From the NCBI GenBank assembly GCA_944470555.2, contig OX104127.1, forward strand, positions 46,614,934 to 46,678,933: DNA of 64,000 nt, written 5' to 3'. A program made the translations under genes and the position numbers. The first letter of the stretch is position 1. Every line of letters starts with the position of its first letter. Positions 1 through 12,400 of this stretch are shown here, piece by piece. The stretch comes from Heterobilharzia americana. Its lineage: Eukaryota > Platyhelminthes > Trematoda > Strigeidida > Schistosomatidae. Under the pieces are notes generated by a model. That model made no database searches. It was not told the DNA's origin and saw only the letters and a list, made by a program, of their open reading frames with translations.

Positions 1-1311
1 TCTGCTTCACCATCTTCCTCTCCTTTCTCTATCAGCTCCCATGTGTCCGTCGAGATCCATTCTTTGTCTTGTCTCCTCTTCCTTCCTAATACAATTATGG
101 AGGTTTCTTTCCACATCCCTTTCAAAGAGTTCCAGTGTTCATCCACGCAGGTCCCTTCAGGGATGTTGCTCGATATCTCCCATTTTCTTCTGATGACTGA
201 CATGAAGATGTCCTTTGTAGTTTCGTGCTTCAGTTTCCGTTCTGGGCGTTGAACTTGAACTGTGGTCTATCACCAACCTCTGTGAAGGCTTCCAACTTTA
301 TTTTGAAGGTAGGTTCCTTGCACTAGACAGTGAGTGGTGTGAACCTACATCTGCTCCCCTTCTTGATCTTGTGTCCAGTAGACTGCGTCTCTACTTTCTT
401 CAGATTGGGATGAAGTCGATCTGATTTTTAGTGTGTCCTGGTGTCTGGTAAAACCCATGTCGCTTTGTGAATATCCTTGTGCTTGAACACAGTGCCTCCA
501 ATCACCAAATCGTCGAATGCGCAGAAATCTGCAAACAGTTCTCCATTCTCATTCCTCATTTCACCGAGTGCTTCCCGACCCATGATGAGTTCTCTTCCTG
601 TGTTGTCCGCTCCCAGTTTGACATTAAAACATGTCACCCATTAGAATTTTGATGTCGCCAGCTGGAGTCTTGACCAGTACTGATTGCAGTTGTCTGTAGA
701 ATTCCTCCTTCTTCTCTTGACCTGCATTATTTGTAGGTGCGTAGCATTGTACGATTGTGACTTTCCTTCCTTTTGAGTTGAATCTTGCTGTCATGATCCT
801 GATACTGGAGAAGATTGGTTCCCACTGTATGAGAGCCTTCGATGTTCTTGGAGACACCATGATAGCCACTCCAAAACTGAGTGTGCTCGTGGTTGTCGTC
901 TGGGTGACAATATCGGAGTAGATTATTGACTCTCCTCCGGTTGATAGTTTAGAGAGTCCACTTCCATTCCACCTGCTTTCGTAGATTCCAAGCACTTCAA
1001 TGTGATACCTTCTCATCTCTTGCAATTTGGGTAGCCTTGGTAAGTTCAAACATGGTGCGGACATTCCATGTCCACATGTTTACTCTCGCTTTCATCAAGA
1101 GAAGATACATCAACTGGCGTCATTTCGTCTCTCCGATTCTAGCGACGAATTAGTTTGTTTTTATTTTTGATAATTTCTTTGTGCTTTGAAGTTTCTTTAG
1201 CGATTGGATTTGCTTTACGGTGTATGGTTGCTAGCCCTATGCCCAACCTTCCCTCTTTACCCAGGCTTAGGACCGGCTAGTAACTAGTGAACTAGCTAAC
1301 CAGGCGAGGTT
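1..1311 (-). mobile_element. RTE-type LINE (family 1), 5' part with endonuclease
   Basis: The 5' end is at about 1311 (same AACCTCGCCTGG start as the copies at 48335 and 63011); the element runs off the left edge. Frames 1064-624 and 637-428 encode an apurinic-type endonuclease with an EVLGIYESRW motif and a GDF-type site (here GDM), typical of RTE LINEs. A frameshift near 630 and an early stop after PDTRTH inactivate it. It is an inverted, near-identical partner of the copy at 63011-64000 and lacks about 29 bases of the leader present there. Confidence 0.85.
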
Positions 1312-1787
1312 GAGGGTTTATCACGCTACTGAAATATTTAGTTTGAAACAGATGAAACGTGATTTGAATGCAGCACCCCAGATTTGAAAATCAGGTGTCT
1401 AAACCAACCAAACATACCTTCAGCTGCTAAGCTAATAGTGTCCAAATGAGACAGAGTAGCTGAGGTATCAGCAAGCATATGAATGCACCCCTTATCTCCA
1501 ATTATTACCCACCTACGCTCAGGATGAAAATGACGATGGTTTGATTTTCTCTAGTTTAAACAAAATATTAAAGCACAAAGAATACCAAGTCAGTGATACA
1601 TAAGCTCAACTGTTGTACATTTTTATCAACACCCAGATGGCGGCTTAAACTTGACTGTATTTCGTTTGCTTTCTTTGTCGCAAAAGAAGCTTGTTATAAC
1701 CTAAATTGTCTAAGAGTTAATCAGTATTAACACATATAGGAAAAGACTTCAAAACATATAAAATCCAATTACTACAAAATTACTCAC
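1312..1787. other. GCN2 intron sequence, no gene seen
   Basis: AT-rich intronic DNA between the RTE copy and GCN2 exon j. No open frame with coding character and no repeat recognised within the window. Confidence 0.6.
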
Positions 1788-1908
1788 AAGTTGGTATACA
1801 TCTCTTTGCTGTACAGAACGACCGGTAAAGTGAATATTACTTTGATACGCCTCTTTGGGCAAATGCATACCCAGTTGCTTAAGGTTTTCAGTAACCACTT
1901 GATCAAGT
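1788..1908 (-). CDS. EIF2AK4: GCN2 exon j: pseudokinase C-lobe, start of helix F
   Basis: 121 nt, acceptor TTTTTTTTAG, donor GTGAGT. One leading base completes the arginine split from exon i; 40 codons follow, ending in SVQQRDVYQL, the D-V-W/Y helix F signature. The gene must continue left of position 1788 with the rest of the C-lobe and the active kinase; nothing recognisable of it is seen before the window edge. Confidence 0.8.
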
Positions 1909-4900
1909 CTAAAAATTTTTTTTAAAAATTTCAAACTAATTAAAGGCTTTCCTGTTGAAATGAAGACAAAATATCACTTAGAATATTCGATATACGACTC
2001 GAAGATATGCGAAAAAACGTCTGAATATGTTGATAAATAGGCTGGTAAACACTATTTTTTTAAATCTACAGGTTTATTATGTGTACTGAACAGACTAAGT
2101 TTTTGTGTTTGATGCCATACATTGTATATCTCTGTTGTTGATTAGACCAAAGTGATCGCCCACTATTGGCATATAGGCTCCTGTGAGGATACTTCGATAC
2201 TGCCTATATTTTCAGTTATGATACTAATGATGGACAGTGGCTTGTACTGGGGTCTAAGACGAGTGTTTTATCCTATTTAGGAGGCTGAGAGGTAGGTACA
2301 TACGGCTGAAGAGTCCCATATAGGATGAAACACGCCCTGGATTCCACTGCTAGCCACTAACTACCATATCAAAGACTATACTACACCCGTAGTGCAAGCA
2401 GTGGCTATCATGACTCAGTGGCCTAGTGGATAACACTGGTGTTTAACGCGATTTGTTCTGGGTTAGAGTCCTAGTGGGAAAAACACCACCCATTGGAAGG
2501 CAGATACATCCGTATGGGGAAATGGAGATTATCTACCGCCAACACACTTGCAGTAGTAAATAGAACCCAATCAAACATAGCCTATTCTCCTAACCTTTGT
2601 CTTCTCCCATGCCCTCACTTCCTTCCAACTTTCTCAACCTCTCACTCTGCGACCGTTGCCGAAAATCCAAGCCATTGAAATGCCATTCCTGGTCTCCTAA
2701 GATCGCACTTCCAGATCCACACTAGATGCTTCAGCGTTCGAATCCTATGCCACATCAGACAGTAAGTATCTCTCGCCAGAACTTCGGTAGCTCGAGCTAC
2801 GGATATATGCTGTTTCTCGAAGACACGTATACAGGACCCGAGTGTGGTTATAAAATTTACTTCACTTGATCACTGTATTAAATCTTCAAAATTCACTGTA
2901 CGAGTGTCCAGAGATTCAATGGCTAGCTCTTATGAACTCGCTGGCGTAGGCATAGCATTGAGTTGTAGGGTAGAAAGTGCGTTTCTCGACTGGATACCAG
3001 TCAACAGCCGTCAGTGTGCTGTCCGAATGAATGCATCTGTAAAAACAAGGGTGAATTATGAAACGAGCCGATGCCTATTTGTAATCTCTACCAGCTGCTG
3101 TTCAGGTTATACGTATGATGACTTCTCCTATAGGTTGTCAATTTTGCTACATAAGTTAAAACTTTCAGATAGAGCATTATTTGTAAGAAACTTCAACATT
3201 CAAGTAGGAAAACTGATTCAACCCAGGTATTTACAAGGTATCTACGGTAACCCATGCCAACAAACAGCTAACAGCGATCCTCTGCTGCAATTTTGTTCTG
3301 GCAATCGCTGGTTTCTGGACAGTAATAATTTCAACCACAAGGAGAAGCACGGTCCCACTAGACGTCCGCCGAAATGAGGCCAACTATGGACACAAATACA
3401 TCATACTGCTTTAAGACACTGTTGGAGAGGTCGGTGGACGATTGTCGCTTCTTCTGGAACACCTGTTTGACTCCAGTTACACGTTAGTACGGGCATGCAT
3501 GTGTTTACGCCTTAGTGAGCGTAAAACAAACAATACGGAAGTCTCCGTGTGGTCTATGGGAGGACATTAAGTCTGTATTTCGTGAGGAGATTGTCCAGCA
3601 TTTGTCTGAACATGGCAGCGACTCTGTTCCTGATGAAGCTGGACATAATATTCAGCTTGCTGTAAAAACAGTAGTACAGACAGTTAGTTGGTAACCTACA
3701 TCCAAAAATCAGTGAAAGACAACGGATTTCCGCAACCTCACACGAAGAAGACTCATTCCAACTGGCTCTGACCACAGTGAGGAGCGAGTTATGACTTCCG
3801 GTAATAAAAATGAGTTTATCAGGTCAGAGGTCTTTTGAAACAACCTTTTAGGCTATACGTGATATTTGATTACTGATTTCCCTGAAAAACTGCTTGTTTA
3901 TAGCAAAACCGCTGGGCATAGACTGTTGATATTAGGCTGTTTCAAGTAAGAAAGGCAAGTCAGTTAATGAAGTTGCAAACCTATGTCAACTGAAGTAGTT
4001 GGGATATACCTTACTTCATATGGCCTAGCAGGGTATACAACGATAGCTAGAGCACATGGTATGCAGAGAATAACTCAAAATGGTCAAAGAGTAACATGAA
4101 ACAAGACCACGAAATCACTGACTGCTAGTTGGAAACATAAGAGTAACCGTGAACTTTTGCGCTAGACTAGGTAAAATGCTGGAAATTGGTATGATGCTGA
4201 TCACACATAATTAATCGTTATCGAAAAAATACTATCACTCTGCATTCGTTAATTCTCGAATATCAATTTCACTTACAGTTGCCTACTCACACCATTTTTC
4301 TGGATAATTTCAATATCTTCCATCTCCTGTTAATTTTGTATGTGACCACTTGAATCGACTAGGTATTTTAAAAGGTTCTATACTTTTCATCTACGTACGA
4401 TTGTACTCAAGAGTGTATCACAAAATAAAAGTAACGAAATTAAGACTCTGGGGTGCATAAACCACAAATCTTATTAGGGTCATATAATAACGTATGAAAA
4501 TACAATAACAGATCTTAACTGACATCCCAAAATTTGCAAGACGCCCATTAAAACTATGTTAAAGACAAAAATACAGGAATTTTACCTCTTTAAATGTAAA
4601 AGTTATAATGATGACAGTTTCATGTGCTATGAAATTAATGCAAATCCATCAAAAGCTAAATCAACAGGTTGACAGTCAATTAAAACAATCGAAGATTTGA
4701 GCTATATTCAGTTATTACCTTGAAAAGTATTCATATCTCCATAGTGTAACATGACCCGATTTATCCACAAATATATTAGATGGCTGTAAATAAGAAAATA
4801 ATGAAAATAGCTACACTTTACGCAAACACCTATACAAGACTGTTTAAGTAAGCGGTTTACCTCAACCTAACCACTGTAAATTATTCATTTGTCTACTAAG

Positions 4901-7900
4901 TTTAGGAGAGAATTACAATTACGACGGACTGTGTGATACCATAGGATAAGTTATAAGTTATACTGCAAGGTAGTTGAACTTGTAAATGTTACCTAACCGA
5001 ATACCTAGATGGTTAGACAAAATTAATAATTGCTTTTTTTGTACCCTATAAAACACTTAAGCTTTCTATATGTTATATATATATCGCCAGTTAGTAGTAA
5101 ATTTTAGAAGTTTCATCTTTCTGCACAGTAATCTAATTATCCTACTTCGTACGATTATCACTCAAAAAAATTATGAATTCACTCTGAGAGTTTGGAACTG
5201 GTTCGTGGACTATGCAGTGGGCCGAAAATACTGTATGATAGCTACCTAGATCTCAGTAAATGAGACAGGGACTGAACCCATGACCTGCTTAGCTACGTCT
5301 GTTAACTATTGTTCCACCACTTTGGATCAACCTAAAACATAATGTTCGTTTCCTGATTCATTTACTTATTTGGATATCTTTTAAAAAGTGATAGGTATTT
5401 ATCATAAAAATAACTAAGAGCTCAGTAAAAACATGATTTCCCAGAGTTTTCTGTCCTTATTGAAATAAATAACAGGTCTGTTAGGAGCCAATTTCTCTGC
5501 TCCATAAAATTTGTTCGTGTGAGGATATACCACTGCTAAATAGTAGGTCATGATTGTAGCATTGGGAACAATCAATTTGCTTACGTCGACCTGTTTGGAA
5601 GAATGACTCTGATGGACACCAAAACGCAAGATGAACTTAATACACATGAAAGCGTGATTCAAGTCCAAACAAACAGGAATGAATGATAGCCATTGGCTAT
5701 GTTGGATGAAGGATAGTTACATTTCACTAGCATCTTCTAGTGCTTTATAGCTCATTGGATGGGTTCCTAGAGATCACGTGACTCAGAGGACTGAGTCAAT
5801 ATCAAATACGGATCAGGATGGAAGCCAATAGAAATATTATTGCTATTTCATGTCTTTTATTATGCTTGGGATTGCGTCCCTAATAACCTATTCCTACTTT
5901 TGTCTCTGTTTCTCATTTTTCTCTTTTCATCTATATCACTTCTGTCTTAATGTTGTTATTTTATTTTGTATGGTGTTTTTCTTGTAACCGATATTGTACC
6001 AAATTTGTGTCTTAAATAAAATGCCAATAGTACTTTATAGTCGGGTTTCAAATTCGATTCAATCTTAAATTAGTTTGACCATTTAAGATTCAAGGTGTAT
6101 GCATCATATTACTTTTCTCGAGATCATAACTTAAACTGTGGAAACAAGGGTTAATAAAAGTCACCATTTAACTCCAGCTTATTCAATAAGATGCATTTCA
6201 TTCATTTATAACCTCAAGTAGAAGACAGATATGTCATAGCTTATTTCCGATACCATACCTATAAGTATGATCACGTGAAGGCTAAAATATTAATGCTCTA
6301 TAGAAACCAGGTGTTTGTATAAGTCCATCTACTATAGTGAATCCTCCCACAAGTGTTGAAACTTCACTCTGTCCTTATTTCAAGGTAACACCAAGGACGT
6401 GCTGCCCAAATATGACAGATGACGTTAGTAGCCAAATATACGAGCTCGTATATGAATACTGAATTGCATAGTATCCATTCATTAATTTATAGAATACTTC
6501 CTCTGTCTGTGATGTCAATAGTCTTCTGTTTCAATTATCTGAATCTCATGATAAAAAGATTATTTACTATCGACTTACAAAGTGCAGCAAATATTATGTA
6601 AAAGGCTTAATGTAGACAAGTCATTCACGGACTGGTGGTGTGTTCCAGTAAACTAAGATTTCATTACGAATGGCAAGTAAATTTAAAGTATAGTGATAAA
6701 AATTCATTGCATATAACTTACGTGCAGATTTCTATGCGCAAGTGAGAGGGCATGAAGCCAAGATAAAGCACTGACAATCTGTCTAATCACATAACGCATC
6801 CACGTTAACTTTTTATCATCGATTTGAATAGGTTTTGAAAATAAATTAAATAATGAGTCAGGATCGAATTTATTATTTGTAACTGTATGAAATGCTCCAC
6901 CTTCAACAACTTCTAAACTTGTTCCTTCTGGATGCTCGGTAATTAAACGAACAACATTCCAGTTTTCCCATAACTTCTCCTTACTTCGGTGGTAAACACT
7001 GGTATCAATACCTCAACAAGTAAAAAGAAAAGGTTGTGTTTTTAAAAAGGTTAAATCAGTCACTGTTTCTCCTGCATGTTACATATACCTCCTACATTTT
7101 GGTGAGTTTGAATACGATTTATGCAAAAATAGAACTTCTATGATACAGTTATTAGTTGGCCCATAGTAGTCGCACAAATGGAAGGCGACTAAGTAACTAG
7201 CGGGATCACTGCCCAAGCGCCTCACGTGGGTTGTTTTGTGATATTCAGTAAGTGAATAGTACTAACTATACAGAGAAGTAATTCCGAATTACAGCGCCTC
7301 AAGTTTTTTCTCTCCACCATACAAGAGGCGAAAGATAGTACTATCAGCCTTTTTCTAATGGGTTAGACGCTTTAAAAATCAATCTCCTAAGTATGAGTGC
7401 AATCTGAAATGAGTCTCAAATCACATATATAAGAACAACGGTATGAACACTGGATGATGTCTGCTTTATGCCGAATCGATACCAGGTTATCCAAGAAATT
7501 AGTAGTTAAATTTAATGGGCGACAGAATGCAAAGAAACGATCTCGGTAAACTGGAAAAATAATGGTTTTTAGATTGCATAAAGCGGCTTCACCAACTAAT
7601 GAACAAATAGCAGACACCATGGGTTAGATAGCAAGTCAGAGACGAAGGAATCACTAGGCTATTTAGATGTTGTGGGTTAAAGTAATAGGCATAATAATAA
7701 TGATTTAACTCTATCCAGTAGAGATCAATGTGTACTAAGCTATGAACCACACTTACAGTGTAAAGACCAACAATACCACTTGAGTGTCCAGGACGAAGTA
7801 GGTGGAGAGGCATTGGAAACAGAATGCATCACTTGAAAGTCAAATGCTTAAGTCAATGATTTATACGTGTATAACCACCCTTCTCTTTCTTAGATTTGAA

Positions 7901-9403
7901 AGGTAGGAAGCATGTATTAACTGACTTACAAACAACACATTACAGTATACTTTACCAGACGATATATTTACTTTTTTGAACCCATGAAAGTGCGATCGTG
8001 GTCTGATTTTGTCATCCTATAACTAGGAGTACAGCTTTTGTAGGAAACAACATTATGTAGCATCTCAAAATTTTACATGAATTCCATATTTGACTTCATA
8101 AACTCGCCCTAACGATGCCTAACCTGCAAAGCCACTCCAAGAAAATTACTAAATAATAATTCCCTCGCCTCTGACTGTTACTGACTCGTTTGACTTTATT
8201 TTCTCCCGGTTTATTTTGTTTTGTTCATGTTTAAGTAAGGGGATTGTCTGCAATAATCAATAATCAATAATCAGTACAGTGAAGTTTCCTGTAACTGTTA
8301 GTTGTTCGATCGCTAGTCACGATGAAGCAGCTGACATTCAAATAACATCAATAACTTATTATCCCAAAATACTTAGTGCACCAATTTTGCTCTGTATAGG
8401 CTACAGTACCGCTTCTAACAGTCTGCAACTTCAAAAAAGTAGGTGAAATAAACCAATTAAGTTGCATTCGAAATAAGGCGAAAAAGGGGGTTTGTATTAA
8501 TCAAACTTACCACAGGCCGGCAAATTTCTCGTACATTCAACACCCAAGATCTTACACAGATTTGGATGTTGTTTTTGCCCAGAAAAATACGCTAACTGAG
8601 TCAGGAAACTATCCAAGAAATCTTTGTTAGTTAAGTGAGTATAACTGGTATGAAACACCCATTCGTGTAGTTGAAGTGAAGCACCGGTTCGCACATCTAA
8701 GCTATTAAAATAGCACACACATGGGAATACATCCGAACTGAGATTTCTAAATCATTTTTAAAGAATTAATTAGAAAATACCATCCTACTTCAACAGAACG
8801 GATTGATTATGAGGTCCATTTGCACAACAACCTCTTTGAATTTCAATAAAAACGGATTCAAATGATTTATGCATTGCTTCATACTGTTCAAATGTGGTAT
8901 ACTTCTTCAGTTTTGCGCAATTTCCCAAGTACAACATGCTCAAAGAACATACAGCCGAATGTCTACTTAATGGACATTTTCTACTAATAATAAGCCGAAA
9001 GGACTGTTTTGGAGGGGAGGATACTCCAGATATTTGAGCATCAGATGCGTTACCTTCTGAATTCGAAAAAATCCTGAAAATAAATAAAATTAAATTAAAC
9101 CGAAGGATGTTACATAGTATAGTAGGTTCTTAGTTCTAGAGAGATGAATATCGTAGAATCATGAATAGTTTAGTTCATTTTCACTATTATTGAAAGCAAT
9201 CTTTCGAATTACTGAGAGACATATAATACAAGTTGAGTAGCGTTTACACAAAGCACTAGTAATTACACAGTTTCCTGCAAGTTGACTATAATCAAAAAAC
9301 AGGCTTTTGTTAGTAACAACTAATTTGCAGCCTAGAAAAGAAATAGATCAGTTGCAAACGTAACCCGTTAAACAACTCAGTTGAAAACGTCGAAAACAGG
9401 CGA

Positions 9404-9469
<66 letters not shown>

Positions 9470-12400
9470 ACAATGCTATGGTGTTTTGAATAATCAATTT
9501 TTTTGCTTCTAGATCATCAGGCCGTTTGCTTCCCCTAATAGTACTTGGAAAACAAGGATCTCAGAGGTTGGCTGTATGGTAAATCTGAATATCCCACTCC
9601 TAGTAGCAATTATTGATCATTTTGTGATTCAGTATTACTTGTTTCTACCTGTGGTAGTAGCCTAAAACAACGTGTTACAACAGCTCAACGTAGCTTTTTC
9701 AATAACGAGCTGAAATCACTAGTTAAAATGAGCAGATAATAATATCAGGATAAGTTAGAGAACATTATTTTGGAATTTTTAATCCCTTTCTTGTGAATTT
9801 CAGATGGAAGATGTATAACCAACTATAAGTGTGTGCTCATACAACAAAAAAAGTTTTCTACTTCCATGAAACTAGTTACACATAGTGGTGATTGGAACTC
9901 AGATGAGAACTGCATAGTGCAACATTTTTACATACATACTTGAATCTTAGTTACAGAAGTTCACTCAACCAATAAACACAGTATTCGACAATGAGAGTTT
10001 TTATATTCGTCAGTAATCTAATTCTTAACTAATAATTAACTATATTTGATACATTTGTCTCTTAGGTAAGCGATATTAGAGACGAAGAACTGAAAGTACT
10101 CACTAAAGATATACTTTTTCAAAAACGTAGGATATTAATGCTTCTTGGGTACTCGAACTCAAACAAATTCACTCGCAGATCGTAGCCAAAGCCTCTAGTA
10201 ATAATCATTACATCGGTGAATTAGGGCACATTTAACAGTATGAAAAGCACAAGGCAACTACCATCAAGTTATGTTTTGTTTGTGAGTAACATAGAAGTGG
10301 ACTTAGATTGTCAATAGATTCCATCTGATTCTCAGCGACAGGCGTTTACGTTCAGTGATAAAGTGGAAGTAAAACCTCGGGTAGGAGCGTTTACAGGGTT
10401 GGAAAACAGGTATGCACTACTCTTCGGTGTCATTGACTCAAGAAACTATATGAAAAATTCTTACACTTTCGTTTTAAATATATCCACAAGATACACAAAG
10501 TGACATAAATTAACGGACAATGAAACAGTAATCCAGCACGATGTGTACACATTTACTGAATGGATTCGAAATGACATTTACTTAGTACGGAATACAAAGA
10601 CACCATGCATATAAGATAAGCGATAGCAAAACAGATTTTTAAAATTATGACATACTCAGATAACTGATCTTTTTCTGTTTGTTTCTTCTGTATTTCTGCC
10701 TATTAAAAATAAAGTAAGCTTTGGAATAATTTATGGCACATACACAAAATTAAAAATACCTGTGACACTGAAATAAAACCAAAGAAAAGATATTCACAGT
10801 AACAAATTGACCCTGGTAAAATACTCAATGTTATTTGTGAGGTCGAACAATTTGATCCAGTATAACAAAGGAGAATTACAAGTGCATCAACAAATAGTTA
10901 CAAGATTGCTTTACTTTTCACACCGTTCATCAGTGTTCAATCGGTTGTACTTCTTACACAACTTACATCCTGATTGTCAGTCACTTCATTTAAGAAATAT
11001 AGCCGTAGATTCAATGTATGCTTCTTGTAGATTCTTTTCTTCCAAATTAAATAAGGTGGTAAATGATAAAAGCCTTCTGGATAATTATGGAACATTTATA
11101 TAAAATATCATACTTCCTTTCCGAAGTTAGCGAATATTTGGAATCTCAAAAGAATAAAGTAAATAGATTGCGATACTTTTATTATGAAACAATAAAGTAA
11201 GCAATGTATAACCACATAAGTTTGTAATCCAGGAAATAGAGATGTACTAGTCTATATCTTTTTTCCGAGTTTCATTGCTACCCATCAGTAACCAAACTTC
11301 ATCAAAATAAAACCTGAGGCAATATTGAGAAGGTAATATTTCAAGACTGATCAATTTGGTCCAGTATTGTAATAAGTGGGAAATACAACCATCAGTAAAT
11401 AAACAAAAAACGAATGCTTGCATCTAAACAGTATGATGGAGATATAAAACAATGCGATTGTGCCAACTATATTCAGACCAAATAATATTATAGTCATGCA
11501 TTTCTGAAGTATTCCAGGAAAATGCATCTTTAAATATACTACCGAACAAACTGAGTAGTTAGGAATCAGTCAGGCTGACCTTCAGACTTTACCATCTAGG
11601 TCAGAGTGGGTCGCACACTAGCTTCTAAAGGCGACATCCAATCCCATCGATCAAGAGGTTTTATGGCAGCGTTTCTTAATGAAGGGAGTGCCGGGTAAGT
11701 GCATCACTCTGCTGAAAGTTCTGTATTCGAACACTGGTGGACATTTTAGAGCCTATGATGAGATGTCAGATGAGCTGGGTACATCAAAAGATGCTTCTCA
11801 AGGATATACATTCTCTCCATTCTTACTTAATTTTATCGTCGACGAGATTATGTCGGTCTCCTTCACCGTATCTGGTTTTACCCGGACTGAACTGGTCACA
11901 ATAGAGCTGCAGTTCATTTGTTTATGCAGCTGATATTCAACCAGTGGGTCACCGGTTCGAACACCGCTCCTTCTACCGAGGTGCCGTCGGCCAGGCAGTA
12001 CTATTAGCCGTCACACAATAAGTGTGGTTTATTGCCTACTGTACGGACGTGTACAAAGTGTATTCTATTTTTTGAGACTTTTGAGTAGAACTAGAGTATA
12101 TAGGTGAAGTAATACTTTCGGGTGAAGCTGCCGACAAGATGAAATCTTCTGGACAAATTAAATGCCAGTTTGGAGAAGTTTAAAATGAGTTTCTTGCCAC
12201 CTAAATGCGAATTGTTTATGAGTAACTGGTTTGTGTTGGTATTTTTCCTAACGAAAGGGAGTGAAGTGATTGGATGCGTTGACCACTTCACTTACCTGAA
12301 AAGTCAGACTAACCCTGGTGGGTCGCTGACAGACGAAATCTCTGCACGGATACAAATGATTCACTCGACTTACGCCAACTGACTCTATTTACGCTACTGT

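Noticed and set aside
2410..2480. Possible functional tRNA gene
   Set aside because: A and B boxes are imperfect and no cloverleaf with acceptor pairing or anticodon arm can be drawn.
5414..5668. 84-codon minus-strand frame considered as a GCN2 exon
   Set aside because: No flanking splice sites and exon h joins exon i in phase without it.
10807..11103. 98-codon plus-strand frame between GCN2 exons
   Set aside because: Antisense within an intron, no recognisable domain or start context.
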